Below are positions 18,381 to 27,140 of a stretch of 64,000 bases of DNA, piece after piece. Origin of the DNA: Flectobacillus major DSM 103 (lineage in GTDB: Bacteria; Bacteroidota; Bacteroidia; Cytophagales; Spirosomataceae); assembly GCF_000427405.1 (NCBI RefSeq), contig NZ_KE386491.1, positions 2,339,001 to 2,403,000 on the forward strand. The letters run 5' to 3'. The translations under genes were made by a program, and so were the position numbers. Under the pieces are notes generated by a model. It did no database searches, had not been told where the DNA came from, and saw nothing but the letters and a program-made list of their open reading frames with translations. Position 1 is the first letter of the stretch. Each line of letters opens with the position of its first letter.

Positions 18381-18745
18381 GGTATTACAAGTTTAGCATA
18401 TAGTATAAAACACCTCCATCAAATAGAGGCTACAACTCACTTAGTTTAACACTGCAATACTCAATAATTTATTTTAATTATGTAGCCATAATTCTTAATT
18501 ATTTTCTAATAAAATAAGTAATTTTTATTATTCGGCATTATACTATTCCTAACTAACTACTACAATAGCTCAAAGGAAACAATTATCCTACATATAATTA
18601 ATAATCAATTAATTAGCGAATAACACCTTACCGAATAATAAGTATTATGAACCGTAAAATAAGTATGATTAGGATATAAGGAGTATCCAACTCAATATTG
18701 TTTTATTGTTTTTAAATTTTTCACATTTACATCTTGCCCAATCTC
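18381..18745. other. AT-rich divergent spacer, LytTR / adhesin
   Basis: Very AT-rich, with repeated TAATTA-type words (for example around 18475-18500 and 18595-18615). It should contain both promoters and any LytTR sites. I see no gene and no confident promoter match. Confidence 0.4.
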
Positions 18746-20668
18746 ATGAATAAACCTTTACTTTTGGTATTACTCATTTTTTTGAGTTTATCAATCCATG
18801 CCCAAGTTAGTATCAATAATGATGGTTCTGTTCCACATGCCTCTGCTATGCTGGAAGTCAAAGCCTCCACTACTTCCAATGCCAAAGGCTTTCTTGTCCC
18901 TAAGGTTGCCGACCATACCAGCATTACCTCTCCTGCTGCAGGACTTTGGGTTTATAATACCACCACCAATACTCATTGGTATTATAATGGCACTACATGG
19001 GTAAACCTAGGAGGTAGCCAGCCTTGGTTAACTAACGGAACTTCTATTTTTTCGCCCAGCAATACTGCTTTAGGCAATTATTCTGTTGCAATGGGTAACA
19101 ACTCTACTGCTAGCAGTACTACTGCTTTTGCGGCAGGGCATTTAGCTCGTGCCCTTGGTAACTATAGCACAGCTTTAGGTTATAACACTGCTGCCACAAG
19201 CACAGCCGCATTAGCCGCAGGATACTCTACACAAGCCACTGGTAACTATAGTACAGCTTTAGGTTATAACACTGCTGCTACAAATACAGCCGCATTAGCT
19301 GCTGGGTACTCTACACGAGCCACTGGTGAGTATAGTACGGCATTGGGTTACAATACCACATCTACAGGTCTAACAGCATTGGCAACAGGGTACTTAAGTC
19401 AAGCTACAGGTATGTCGAGTACTGCATTGGGCTATAATACCTCCGCTACAGGTATGTATAGTACTGCATTGGGTTATAATACTACCGCTACCAGCACAGC
19501 CACCTTTGCGGCTGGCTATTATACTAAAGCTATTGGTTATTCTAGTACTGCTCTTGGAGCATACACAATAGCTTTAGGCCAATATTCCACTTCCTTTGGA
19601 GGATATACGCAAGCTATTGGTAATTATAGTATTGCAATGGGTTCTGAAACAATAGCCTCTGGTTTTGCTAGTACCGCATTTGGAAGTACCACGCTGGCTT
19701 CAGGCTCGGCAAGTACAGCCTTTGGCTCTTCTACTCAGGCGGGAGGTTATTATACCACCGCAATGGGGTCATCGACAACAGCCACCAGTACGGCTTCACT
19801 CGCAGCGGGTTATTACAGTACCTCTTCGGGTTTTAGTAGTATGGCTTTAGGGGGGTACGCTCGGGCTAGTGGGGCGTATAGTATTGCTATGGGTTACAAT
19901 TCGGCCGCCACTAATACTGGAGCTTTTGCATCGGGAGGTTTTACCTTGGCAATAGGGGCTTATAGTACGGCGATGGGTAGCAATACCTTTGCTTCAAGTA
20001 CTGCATCTTTTGCTTCGGGTTTTTATTCTTCTGCTTCGGGCGACTACAGCACGGTTATGGGTAGCAATGTCGACGGTAATAACAAAGAAGGAGGTTTTGT
20101 GATTGGTGACTCATACAACAATAGCTCTAGGCTATACGCCAATACAAACAATAGCTTTTCTGCTAGATTTAGGGGTGGCTATAGGCTGTTTACCGATTCT
20201 TTTAATAGCATAGGTGTTATGCTAAATGCAGGGGCTAATAGCTGGTCGATTATTTCGGATAGTACACGTAAAGAAAAATTTGTTTATACTGACGGAGAAT
20301 ATGTGCTAAGAGAAATCGCTCTTCTAAAAGTAGGAAGTTGGAATTATAAAGGACAAAATCCTGAGAAAAATCGACATTATGGCCCTATGGCTCAGGAGTT
20401 TTTTGCTGCATTTGGAAAAGATAAATACGGTACAATTGGTGATAATACCAGTATTGGCTCGGCCGACTTCGATGGGATTAATCTAATCGCTATTCAAGCT
20501 TTAGAGAAGCGAACGAAGGATTTACAAACAGAAAATGATATACTCAAAAAACGCTTGGCTAGCCTTGAAAAAAATGAACAACAAATGGCTAGCCTCAAAA
20601 GTGAATTAGCCGATATTAAGGCTTTGCTTTTACAACAAAAAGAATCACGGGTACAACCTTCAAAATAA
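18746..20668 (+). CDS. Secreted head-repeat adhesin/fibre with C-terminal S74 self-cleaving chaperone domain
   Basis: 640 residues from the ATG at 18746 (TTG at 18734 rejected because the signal peptide MNKPLLLVLLIFLSLSIHAQ starts at the ATG). After a short N-terminal domain, residues of about 95-445 are roughly 14-residue repeats of the YadA/Hep-Hag head type: STALGYNT alternating with AAGYST or AMGS motifs. Such repeats form trimeric beta-rolls. The C-terminus is a peptidase S74 domain (endosialidase-type intramolecular chaperone): SDSTRKE with predicted nucleophile Ser504, GSWNYKGQ, RHYGPMAQEF, DGINLIAIQALE, then a coiled coil. S74 domains trimerise fibres and then cut themselves off. There is no YadA anchor, so attachment to the cell is unclear. 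It is probably a surface fibre and not a prophage tail, as no phage genes are nearby. Confidence 0.83.
   Translation: MNKPLLLVLLIFLSLSIHAQVSINNDGSVPHASAMLEVKASTTSNAKGFLVPKVADHTSITSPAAGLWVYNTTTNTHWYYNGTTWVNLGGSQPWLTNGTSIFSPSNTALGNYSVAMGNNSTASSTTAFAAGHLARALGNYSTALGYNTAATSTAALAAGYSTQATGNYSTALGYNTAATNTAALAAGYSTRATGEYSTALGYNTTSTGLTALATGYLSQATGMSSTALGYNTSATGMYSTALGYNTTATSTATFAAGYYTKAIGYSSTALGAYTIALGQYSTSFGGYTQAIGNYSIAMGSETIASGFASTAFGSTTLASGSASTAFGSSTQAGGYYTTAMGSSTTATSTASLAAGYYSTSSGFSSMALGGYARASGAYSIAMGYNSAATNTGAFASGGFTLAIGAYSTAMGSNTFASSTASFASGFYSSASGDYSTVMGSNVDGNNKEGGFVIGDSYNNSSRLYANTNNSFSARFRGGYRLFTDSFNSIGVMLNAGANSWSIISDSTRKEKFVYTDGEYVLREIALLKVGSWNYKGQNPEKNRHYGPMAQEFFAAFGKDKYGTIGDNTSIGSADFDGINLIAIQALEKRTKDLQTENDILKKRLASLEKNEQQMASLKSELADIKALLLQQKESRVQPSK
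19157..19324 (+). repeat. Two tandem near-identical 84-bp units inside the adhesin gene
   Basis: Units 19157-19240 and 19241-19324 encode 28-residue blocks (GNYSTALGYNT... then GNYSTALGYNT...) differing at only a few positions. They are the most recent duplication within a longer, diverged repeat field (about 19080-20060) and mark a site of likely length variation. Confidence 0.8.
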
Positions 20669-20710
20669 ATCTATTCTATTACAAAAACACCGAATATGTT
20701 TCTTAATTTG

Positions 20711-20741
20711 AATAGGGTAATCACTTTTCGATTACCCTATT
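20711..20741 (+). terminator. Terminator after the adhesin gene
   Basis: AATAGGGTAATC (20711-20722) pairs perfectly with 20730-20741, with a 7-nt loop and a T-rich tail. It lies 42 nt after the stop codon. Confidence 0.75.
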
Positions 20742-20787
20742 TCTGTGTTTTAAAAAATACCTTCAAATACCTTAAAACCATAGACTT

Positions 20788-23019
20788 ATGAATGAACCTT
20801 TATCTAAACGACTTGTTTTTTTCCTTATTATTCTATCATTATTAACTCCTTTGGTTTCATTCAACCAACTTTTCTTTTCCTTTATTGTAGAAAAAACTCT
20901 CTATTCCAGAATTATTATAGGTACAATTCTATTTGTTGGGGCGTGTTCTTGGATAACCGAAAGTCACAGAAGGCTCTCTGTCAATCTACTTGATGTATCT
21001 ATTGTGTTTTTCTTAGTTGTATTACTACTAATTGATTGGGGGGGTGTTAATTTTCGTAAGAGTATTTGGTCTAATTTTGAAAGAATGGAGGGTTTTTGGA
21101 CTTACCTTCTGCTTGCTATCTATTATTTTTTTATTCGGCATTATATTACCACTACCATTCGCTGGATACAACTTATGAGTGTTGCGTGTTGTGTTGCCCT
21201 AGTGGTAATAGTATTGGGTTTTGTTTATGACAACACTTCTATCGAGCAAGTCGGGCGTATGTCTTCTACACTTGGTAATCCTATTTTTTTATCAGTTTAT
21301 CTGCTATTTCATATATTCTTCGCCAGTTTTATTCTTTTGTATCTTTTCGATAAACCACAGGCACGTATTTCTCAAAAGATTACTTGGGTATTCTTGTGGC
21401 TCATTTTCAATGGCATCTGTACCTATACTATTATATTAACTCGCACAAGGGCTACTATTATTTCGCTAGGTATTGGTATTATCTTTTTTTTGATTTGGCA
21501 ATTATTTAGCCAAAAAACGCCCTCATTTATCCGAAAATGTGTAGTAGCTATTATGGTATTAGTGCTTTGTGCTATACCATTTTTGTATACATTACATAGC
21601 ACACATACCCTTGTTTTGCCCAAAACGATTACGAGTATGGTTTCGCAGGACCGCCTCAATAGTATTACATCAAGGTTGGTCAACTGGCAAATTGCCCTGA
21701 ATGGCTTTAAAGAAAAGCCTTTGTTGGGATGGGGACAAGAGAACTACATAGCGGTTTTTGCCAAATACTATATTCCTGTCAATTACGAAGATGCCCCATG
21801 GTATGATCATAGCCATAATTTGTTTTTAGATTGGCTTGTTGCAGGCGGAATCGTTGGGTTTATGGCATTTCTTGCTCTTTTTGTCACAAGTATTTTACTT
21901 GTAGTACAATCAAAACAATGCTCGCATAATCAAAAAGGCATATACTTGGCTATGCAGTGTGCATTTTTATTTTCTTGTTTTTTTGCTTTTAATAGTATTA
22001 CAGCATTGCTATTAATGTTTTTAATATTGGCTTACGCTTCTTTTCTCAACAAAGAGCCTGGTTTCCTTTATAGTATTCTATATCCTCCTAAAGTCCGCTT
22101 TATTGCTATTTTACTTGCCGTAGGGTTTTCAATTTTCACCTTTTCGTCACTGATTTTGAAGCCTTTAAAAACCAATAAGAATATTATCAATCTAGTAAAA
22201 GAAACCGACCTCATGAGTTTAATAGATAATATCGGCAAATTTTATCGACAAAGCTCGCCTACAGGTAGTGCCGAAATGGCCGAACAAGCTTCTTTTCTTG
22301 CCCCGAAGGTATTAACAAGCCAAGTCAACAATGAGCTAAAATATGCTTATTACAATGCCACCAGTGCAGTACTCGACAAAGAACTTGAAACCAATACCGA
22401 ACAGGCAAAAACACTTTCTATCAGAGGTTCATTGGCTTCTGATTTTAATGACTTAGACAAGGCTATTGTTTACCTTGAAAAGGTAAAAAAACTTGCACCT
22501 AAAAGGCATATCAATTTGATGCAACTTGGACTTGCGTACGCCAAAAAAAATGATGTAAAGAATGCGACCGATACCTTTCAGTACCTATTTGAAACAAATC
22601 CTGCCAATGAAGAGCCTCTCGTTTATAAGGCTATTGTTTTTATGAATATTGGCGATACCACCAATGCTTATGGCACAATTCGAGAACTCAGCAATAAGGG
22701 AATTATCAAACATATAAAGTTGGTAAAATCGGTTTATGAACAAAATAACAACCTTGCTGGATTTTTGCGACAAATGAAAAGGCGAGAATCGAAGGAAACA
22801 CCTCGCAATCCTTTTGTAACATATTATACCAAAGAGGTATATATAGAATGGGCTCGTGCAAGCTACCAAATCGGTGATAGACGAGAATCTGGGGAAATTA
22901 TTTTGAGGTATATTTGGCATATTCACCGCCAACACCTTCACCTCATCAAGCCTTTTCGATCTGCTATTGAAGCAGGGGATAATCCAGAGAAATATTTTAA
23001 GTATTTTGGCGATTTATAA
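20788..23019 (+). CDS. O-antigen ligase/Wzy-like membrane protein with C-terminal TPR region
   Basis: 743 residues. Residues 1 to about 455 form ten or more hydrophobic segments; the large loop contains WYDHSHNLFLDWL at about 338-350, the conserved His-containing motif of the Wzy/WaaL O-antigen ligase superfamily, and RLVNWQIALNGFKEKPLLGWG just before it. Residues of about 540-680 form TPR-like helical repeats (ATDTFQYLFETNPANEEPLVYKA and others), predicted to be periplasmic. Such ligases join polysaccharide or glycan chains to lipid A or proteins; the TPR tail resembles PglL-type or exopolysaccharide variants. It has no glycosyltransferase neighbours, so the acceptor is unknown. A terminator follows. 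Confidence 0.8.
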   Translation: MNEPLSKRLVFFLIILSLLTPLVSFNQLFFSFIVEKTLYSRIIIGTILFVGACSWITESHRRLSVNLLDVSIVFFLVVLLLIDWGGVNFRKSIWSNFERMEGFWTYLLLAIYYFFIRHYITTTIRWIQLMSVACCVALVVIVLGFVYDNTSIEQVGRMSSTLGNPIFLSVYLLFHIFFASFILLYLFDKPQARISQKITWVFLWLIFNGICTYTIILTRTRATIISLGIGIIFFLIWQLFSQKTPSFIRKCVVAIMVLVLCAIPFLYTLHSTHTLVLPKTITSMVSQDRLNSITSRLVNWQIALNGFKEKPLLGWGQENYIAVFAKYYIPVNYEDAPWYDHSHNLFLDWLVAGGIVGFMAFLALFVTSILLVVQSKQCSHNQKGIYLAMQCAFLFSCFFAFNSITALLLMFLILAYASFLNKEPGFLYSILYPPKVRFIAILLAVGFSIFTFSSLILKPLKTNKNIINLVKETDLMSLIDNIGKFYRQSSPTGSAEMAEQASFLAPKVLTSQVNNELKYAYYNATSAVLDKELETNTEQAKTLSIRGSLASDFNDLDKAIVYLEKVKKLAPKRHINLMQLGLAYAKKNDVKNATDTFQYLFETNPANEEPLVYKAIVFMNIGDTTNAYGTIRELSNKGIIKHIKLVKSVYEQNNNLAGFLRQMKRRESKETPRNPFVTYYTKEVYIEWARASYQIGDRRESGEIILRYIWHIHRQHLHLIKPFRSAIEAGDNPEKYFKYFGDL

Positions 23020-23023
23020 ATTT

Positions 23024-23064
23024 AGGCTATTCAAAACCTTTGCTTTTAGGATTCTGAATAGCCT
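23024..23064 (+). terminator. Terminator after the Wzy-like gene
   Basis: AGGCTATTCA (23024-23033) pairs perfectly with TGAATAGCCT (23055-23064), followed by TTT. It starts 4 nt after the stop codon. Confidence 0.75.
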
Positions 23065-23107
23065 TTTACTCGCATATAACAATACATCGGATATGGTGTA
23101 ATAATAC

Positions 23108-23139
23108 TTGTCTATTAGCGTATCTCGTAACTACTTTTG
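23108..23139 (+). promoter_or_regulatory. Bacteroidota-type promoter for the OmpA-family gene
   Basis: TTG at 23108-23110, 21-nt spacer, TACTTTTG at 23132-23139, a perfect TAnnTTTG. It lies 126 bp upstream of the ATG. Confidence 0.6.
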
Positions 23140-23265
23140 TAAAATAGCTCAAAATCTGTTTACCCCTCTTTGAAAACAATGCTTTTATTATCAACTTAGG
23201 GTTAAACAAGATTATTAATCCAGCATCTTTACTAAACAAAAGCTATTACTCATAAGCTTAATAAT

Positions 23266-23988
23266 ATGACAAAACATATCTACTTATTACTGTGTTTAGC
23301 ACTATCACTTTGCCAAAGTTTTGGACAACAGCCCGCCACTACTCGTAAGGTTATTACCCAATTTTATGTACGTGCTGTAGACGAAAAATCGCAAGAATTA
23401 CTCCCTGTCGATTTAGAGATTAGACTTTATAAAGCCAAAAAAGAATACAAAGCTCATAACGAGCCTTGGCTTACCCCTTTTATGTTTTTGTTGTATGAAT
23501 CAGATACTGTAGAAGTAAAAAGTAAATCGGATGGATATTATTCTTATACCGAAATATTAGTAGCTACCTGCGACACCTGCCCTGTGTATCAACATACTAT
23601 TACGATGGAAAAAAAAACACCTTTGTTTGATAATCTAAAGGTAAACGATGTTATTAAACTTGACCGTATTTATTTTGACCAAAGTAGCTTTATTCTTCGC
23701 TCGGAATCGTACCAGCAACTCGAAGACTTATATAAGGCTCTGAAAGAAAACCCTACCCTCAAAATAGAAATTGCAGGACATACCGACAACGTAGGTAATG
23801 CCAAACTCAATAAGCTACTATCGGAAAACCGAGCAAAGGTTATCCATAATTACCTGATTGGCAAAGGAATAGACAGTCAACGGCTATCGTATGTAGGCTA
23901 CGGACAAACCAAACCTGTATCGCCCAATGATACCGAAGAAAATAAATCCAAAAATCGAAGGGTTGAATGTATAGTATTGGCCAAATAG
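23266..23988 (+). CDS. OmpA-family peptidoglycan-binding protein
   Basis: 240 residues. The signal peptide (1-20, ending SFGQ) lacks a lipobox Cys at the cleavage site. Residues 25-120 form a beta-rich domain with a CDTC pair near residue 105. Residues of about 125-240 are an OmpA C-terminal domain: IYFDQSSFILRSES, EIAGHTDNVG, LSENRAKVIHNYLIGKGI, and KNRRVEC at the end, carrying the peptidoglycan-binding Asp and Arg positions. It probably anchors an envelope component to the cell wall. It has its own promoter and is followed at 24010 by an oppositely oriented gene. Confidence 0.88.
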   Translation: MTKHIYLLLCLALSLCQSFGQQPATTRKVITQFYVRAVDEKSQELLPVDLEIRLYKAKKEYKAHNEPWLTPFMFLLYESDTVEVKSKSDGYYSYTEILVATCDTCPVYQHTITMEKKTPLFDNLKVNDVIKLDRIYFDQSSFILRSESYQQLEDLYKALKENPTLKIEIAGHTDNVGNAKLNKLLSENRAKVIHNYLIGKGIDSQRLSYVGYGQTKPVSPNDTEENKSKNRRVECIVLAK

Positions 23989-24009
23989 CTATACTCAACA
24001 CCTATTTTG

Positions 24010-24588
24010 CTATTTGATAAAATTTGTTAATCCTTCATTTTTTCTATTAAGGAGTTCTATCTTTTTCTTATGTGAATTCATTTGATGCAATACTAAAATA
24101 TCGTAGTCATTTTGCTCATCCTTGAGTTTACTAACTAAAATAAATAATTCAATACATAGTAAAAAAAATAGCCAAATCAACCATATCGTTAAAGCAACAT
24201 TTGATTGGAAAAGGATAGTTTTCATAACTTCCAACTCATCAAGAAACCCCACCTTTGAATTAATTTCCTGTTCAACCCTTGGCCTCAATGTAAGAAGTAA
24301 ACTATCTTTCATTGCCTTTTGTTTTCTCAAATAGCTTAATTGAATATCTAGTGACTTCAACATTTCCATTTTAGGATTCATTATCGAGTTTGTACTAACA
24401 TTTCGTGTACGAACAACCCTTGTACGATTATAAGTATTCCCAGTAGCAGTATCTCGAATAGATGCAGTTACAGGAGTTTCCTGATTAGTTTCCGTACTCA
24501 CACGAATTGTGGGATTTCGTGCTATATCTTCACTTAAAGCTGAACGCTCCGTTTCCTTTGTGGTTAATGTAGTTACTAACTCTCTCAA
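24010..24588 (-). CDS. DUF4407 protein, 3' part of a frameshifted gene
   Basis: 192 residues as an open frame, but its only early start is TTG and the same frame is open back to about 24660, where it meets the upstream DUF4407 fragment. Deleting one A from the A10 tract fuses the two parts in frame (QKK then ILLLDSKVQKVYPSK). The part has a long charged, helical, coiled-coil-like periplasmic region and a last transmembrane segment (ALTIWLIWLFFLLCIELFILV, about residues 131-151), the usual end of DUF4407 proteins. It is best read together with 24641-25039 as one protein of about 340 residues. Real frameshift, slippage-dependent expression or a homopolymer error are all possible. Confidence 0.75.
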   Translation of the reverse strand: MRELVTTLTTKETERSALSEDIARNPTIRVSTETNQETPVTASIRDTATGNTYNRTRVVRTRNVSTNSIMNPKMEMLKSLDIQLSYLRKQKAMKDSLLLTLRPRVEQEINSKVGFLDELEVMKTILFQSNVALTIWLIWLFFLLCIELFILVSKLKDEQNDYDILVLHQMNSHKKKIELLNRKNEGLTNFIK

Positions 24589-24640
24589 TTGCTTTTCAAG
24601 CTCATTTGCCTTTGAAGGATAGACCTTTTGAACTTTACTA

Positions 24641-25039
24641 TCAAGTAGTAGAATTTTTTTTTTGTTCTACATCCTCCTTAAAAATAATCTGGTCAATAAT
24701 AACAGAACCTAATAAGGCCATCATTAATGCAATTCCTCCTCTAAACCAGTATAAGAATGGATTTTTCTGTATCGATAGAATTATCTGTCGTTCAACCTGA
24801 ATAATAATTATCGATGCGATAATTGCACTAACTATAGAACCGAAGAAACCCGTTTTTAAATATCTTTCAGAAAAGGTAAATCCAATAAAAAACCACAACA
24901 ATGTTATTATTAATAACGCAGAGGTATAACGCTTCACAGATTTAGCTGCCACTTCGCTACACCCCGATAGGATGTTATAATTATAACCCGTTAAAAAGCA
25001 ACCAAACTTCAACCACCAATTGTCAAATTTTATGTTCAT
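24641..25039 (-). CDS. DUF4407 protein, 5' part of a frameshifted gene
   Basis: 132 residues. It starts NWWLKFGCFLTGYN with two TM pairs at about 39-55 and 64-82, a VERQIILSIQK stretch and another TM at about 98-116, the standard N-terminal layout of DUF4407 membrane proteins. It ends prematurely in EQKKNSTT because an A10 run (T10 at 24654-24663 on the plus strand) shifts the frame; with A9 it continues into the frame at 24010-24588. It is the last gene of a tight operon with the unknown protein (25042) and the HNH nuclease (25689). The function of DUF4407 is unknown. Confidence 0.78.
   Translation of the reverse strand: MNIKFDNWWLKFGCFLTGYNYNILSGCSEVAAKSVKRYTSALLIITLLWFFIGFTFSERYLKTGFFGSIVSAIIASIIIIQVERQIILSIQKNPFLYWFRGGIALMMALLGSVIIDQIIFKEDVEQKKNSTT
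24654..24663 (-). other. A10 homopolymer at the DUF4407 frameshift
   Basis: Ten T on the plus strand (A10 in the mRNA). A9 restores one continuous DUF4407 frame. A-runs of this length are prone to polymerase slippage and also to sequencing error. Confidence 0.85.
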
Positions 25040-25041
25040 AG

Positions 25042-25683
25042 TTATGGCTTGCGTTTTAAAATCGTATCAAATGATATTACTGAAAGGCCATTTCTAAAAC
25101 CTTTTTTATAGCTCATAAATAGGCTCTGACTCAACCCACTATTTTCATGAGCATCGTTCTCAATCTCTTGAACTGTATCTAGTTCTTTTTGTGCTGACTC
25201 CTTTAGAGACTTCAGCTCCCCTACTGTATCAACCATTCCATTTCTTTCACGGCTTTCTATATGAAAATTAATAGTATTTATATGGTTATTATAATATGTC
25301 TTTACTTTTGATATGACAATAAAGAGATTAATTTTTATACCCTCAATATTCTCATTCATATTCTGCATATCTGGATTAATAAGGGCATCCTCATATCCTT
25401 GCTTTTCTAAGTTCTGTTGTAGATAATCATATAATAAGTTTATATCATTTGATGTATTTACATTGGCGGGAGTATTCATTTCGCTAGTATTAGGGGTATG
25501 TTTTTCTATAAATATATTTTCTGGAATTTCAGGTAACGTTTTCTGGATAATTTCCTGAGGCGGAGCTTCATGAGTTAATGGTTCTAAAGACTCTAATTTG
25601 TATGCCTCAAAGTCCTGTCTTTCAAATTCAGTTTGCTCTTCTATCTTTTCAGTTTTTTTTTTCAAAAAGTCGAATATTCCCAT
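25042..25683 (-). CDS. Unknown soluble protein in the HNH-DUF4407 operon
   Basis: 213 residues with no signal peptide. It opens MGIFDFLKKK, an amphipathic start often seen in membrane-associated cytosolic proteins. An acidic, proline-rich low-complexity region (about 15-75) follows, then a mostly helical part (about 80-213) containing ERNGMVDTVGELKSLKESAQKEL, probably coiled coil. It ends 2 nt before the DUF4407 start and begins 5 nt after the HNH gene, so the three are almost certainly co-transcribed. I do not recognise a family. Confidence 0.75.
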   Translation of the reverse strand: MGIFDFLKKKTEKIEEQTEFERQDFEAYKLESLEPLTHEAPPQEIIQKTLPEIPENIFIEKHTPNTSEMNTPANVNTSNDINLLYDYLQQNLEKQGYEDALINPDMQNMNENIEGIKINLFIVISKVKTYYNNHINTINFHIESRERNGMVDTVGELKSLKESAQKELDTVQEIENDAHENSGLSQSLFMSYKKGFRNGLSVISFDTILKRKP

Positions 25684-25688
25684 CTTTT

Positions 25689-26063
25689 TTAAATTTGAAT
25701 TACAGGTACTTTATATTTACTGTGTCCTCTTTTATGGCATGATTCACATAGAGTAATTAATAAATAGTCTTCATAATCCCAGGGAGGCTTAAATTTACCC
25801 GAAATCTTAATCATATGGTACTGTCGATGATGCACCTGTAATTTCTCTTCATTTAGACAAATAACACACTTATATTCATCTCTTTCCAAGATTTCTTTAC
25901 GTCTTTGTATCCATCTCTGGTCAAAAAGTAAAGCAGCATAAGTACCATGTGTTTCTTCTACTAATGTGTCGGGGGCTTTCAATGCTTGATTATTATAATC
26001 CTTTAACCTACTTGCCAAGGAATTCAAGTATCGACCTTTAGGGTTATAAAATTTATCACTCAT
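25689..26063 (-). CDS. HNH endonuclease-family protein
   Basis: 124 residues. The HNH zinc-finger core is complete: CVIC (Cys66, Cys69), VHHRQYH with His78/His79, PPWDYEDYLLITLCESCH (Cys106, Cys109, His110) and RGH (His114). The PWDY plus ITLCxxCH arrangement is the common small-HNH layout seen in restriction, phage and toxin nucleases. The N-terminal 60 residues are helical and basic. It is the first gene of the three-gene operon 26063 to 24010. A nuclease beside a membrane protein of unknown function is compatible with a defence or conflict module, but nothing in the sequence proves that. Confidence 0.85.
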   Translation of the reverse strand: MSDKFYNPKGRYLNSLASRLKDYNNQALKAPDTLVEETHGTYAALLFDQRWIQRRKEILERDEYKCVICLNEEKLQVHHRQYHMIKISGKFKPPWDYEDYLLITLCESCHKRGHSKYKVPVIQI

Positions 26064-26174
26064 TTGTTATGATGTTATGTGTAGTGAGATATTATCAATA
26101 TTAGATATTTTTTTAAAACAACATCTATCAATTATCAAATTTTTATCGAACGGTGCCAAATAGCCATACCTCTC

Positions 26175-26414
26175 CTATCCCAAATCTTGGTTCATGATAT
26201 AACTTAATGCACCACTTGGACATTTTTTGATTTGCTCAACGATTTGTTCTGTTGTGGCATTTTCGGGTTTAATCCACGGTCTTTCTCGTGGATTAAATAC
26301 TTCTGTCAAGCCCGTAGCGGCACTCCAACAAATACGTGAATGAATACATATATCTGGCTTCCAGATAATGGTAACTTCGCCATTGGTATATTTCTTAACA
26401 ATTGTATGTTCCAT
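26175..26414 (-). CDS. Divergent mono-cluster 4Fe-4S protein (Fer4_19 family)
   Basis: 79 residues. Cysteines at CIHSRIC and in the C-terminal KKCPSGALSY fit the Fer4_19 (YjdI-like) family, with the conserved IVEQIKKCPSGAL motif and a WIKP segment in between. No partner domain is fused. It is 73 bp downstream of the OsmC gene on the same strand and may be co-transcribed. The role is unknown; the family is often found beside acetyltransferase or redox genes. Confidence 0.85.
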   Translation of the reverse strand: MEHTIVKKYTNGEVTIIWKPDICIHSRICWSAATGLTEVFNPRERPWIKPENATTEQIVEQIKKCPSGALSYIMNQDLG

Positions 26415-26487
26415 AAATACAGTATTTAAAAAGTGCTAAATTATGTGTGTGGATTGTTGAGGTTAATAACTAAACTCAGACATTTAT

Positions 26488-26898
26488 TTATGCCGTTGTT
26501 TGAATAATTATTTTATTTTCCAAAATTTTAGAAACTGGACATTTAGTGGCAATTACCAACAAGCGCTCCTGTACTTGGTGTTCAATACCCTCGCCAAAGA
26601 AAATATCTCGCTTGATAGTGGTAGTTAGGCCATTGTCTTGATTTTGTGATAAATTTAGCGTTACCGAAATTTCGGGGATATTCCAACCTTTGCGGTCGAT
26701 ATACATCCTTAACGTAGCAAGGGTGCATCCAGCCAAAGAGGCTAACAGGGTTGTATAAGGGTCGGGGCCAGAATCCTGCCCTCCCGAGCTAACAGGCTCA
26801 TCCATAATCATTTGCCCATTTCTCCACTCTATAGTACATTGATATTTTTGTATTCCAATTGTACCTTTAATATCATTTTCTAACAAAGCATTTTCCAT
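26488..26898 (-). CDS. OsmC-family peroxiredoxin-like protein
   Basis: 136 residues, a full-length single OsmC domain. The redox cysteines are Cys58 in LLASLAGCTLATLRMY and Cys120 in IATKCPVSKIL, as in Ohr/OsmC proteins that reduce organic or inorganic peroxides. The DSGPDPYTTLLASLAGC segment is closer to the YhfA-like general OsmC group than to Ohr. It is cytosolic. Divergent from the FMO-like gene at 27141 and upstream of the Fer4_19 gene, suggesting a small redox group. Confidence 0.9.
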   Translation of the reverse strand: MENALLENDIKGTIGIQKYQCTIEWRNGQMIMDEPVSSGGQDSGPDPYTTLLASLAGCTLATLRMYIDRKGWNIPEISVTLNLSQNQDNGLTTTIKRDIFFGEGIEHQVQERLLVIATKCPVSKILENKIIIQTTA

Positions 26899-27140
26899 AT
26901 TATATTGGTTTATCGATAGTTTTTTCAGGCTAAAAGATTGTTTTGGCTATTTACAGTTGCTTGGCCTGCAACAAGATAATAATTTTATTATGACTTCCCA
27001 ACTGAGCTACCTTTCTTCTATAGATTTATACGATGAAGTTGTTTTTTTATATAATTTAAGGTAGAATCTGTTTCAACTTAGTAAAATATACGCTAACCTG
27101 ATGAGGGGTTTGATTTACCCATTCACCTAAAATCATAACT

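Noticed and set aside
19080-20060. Regularly spaced repeats suggestive of CRISPR or satellite DNA
   Set aside because: The repeats are in frame and encode head-repeat protein motifs; there are no unique spacers.
18746-20668. Prophage tail fibre
   Set aside because: It has a Sec signal peptide and no phage structural or lysis genes nearby.
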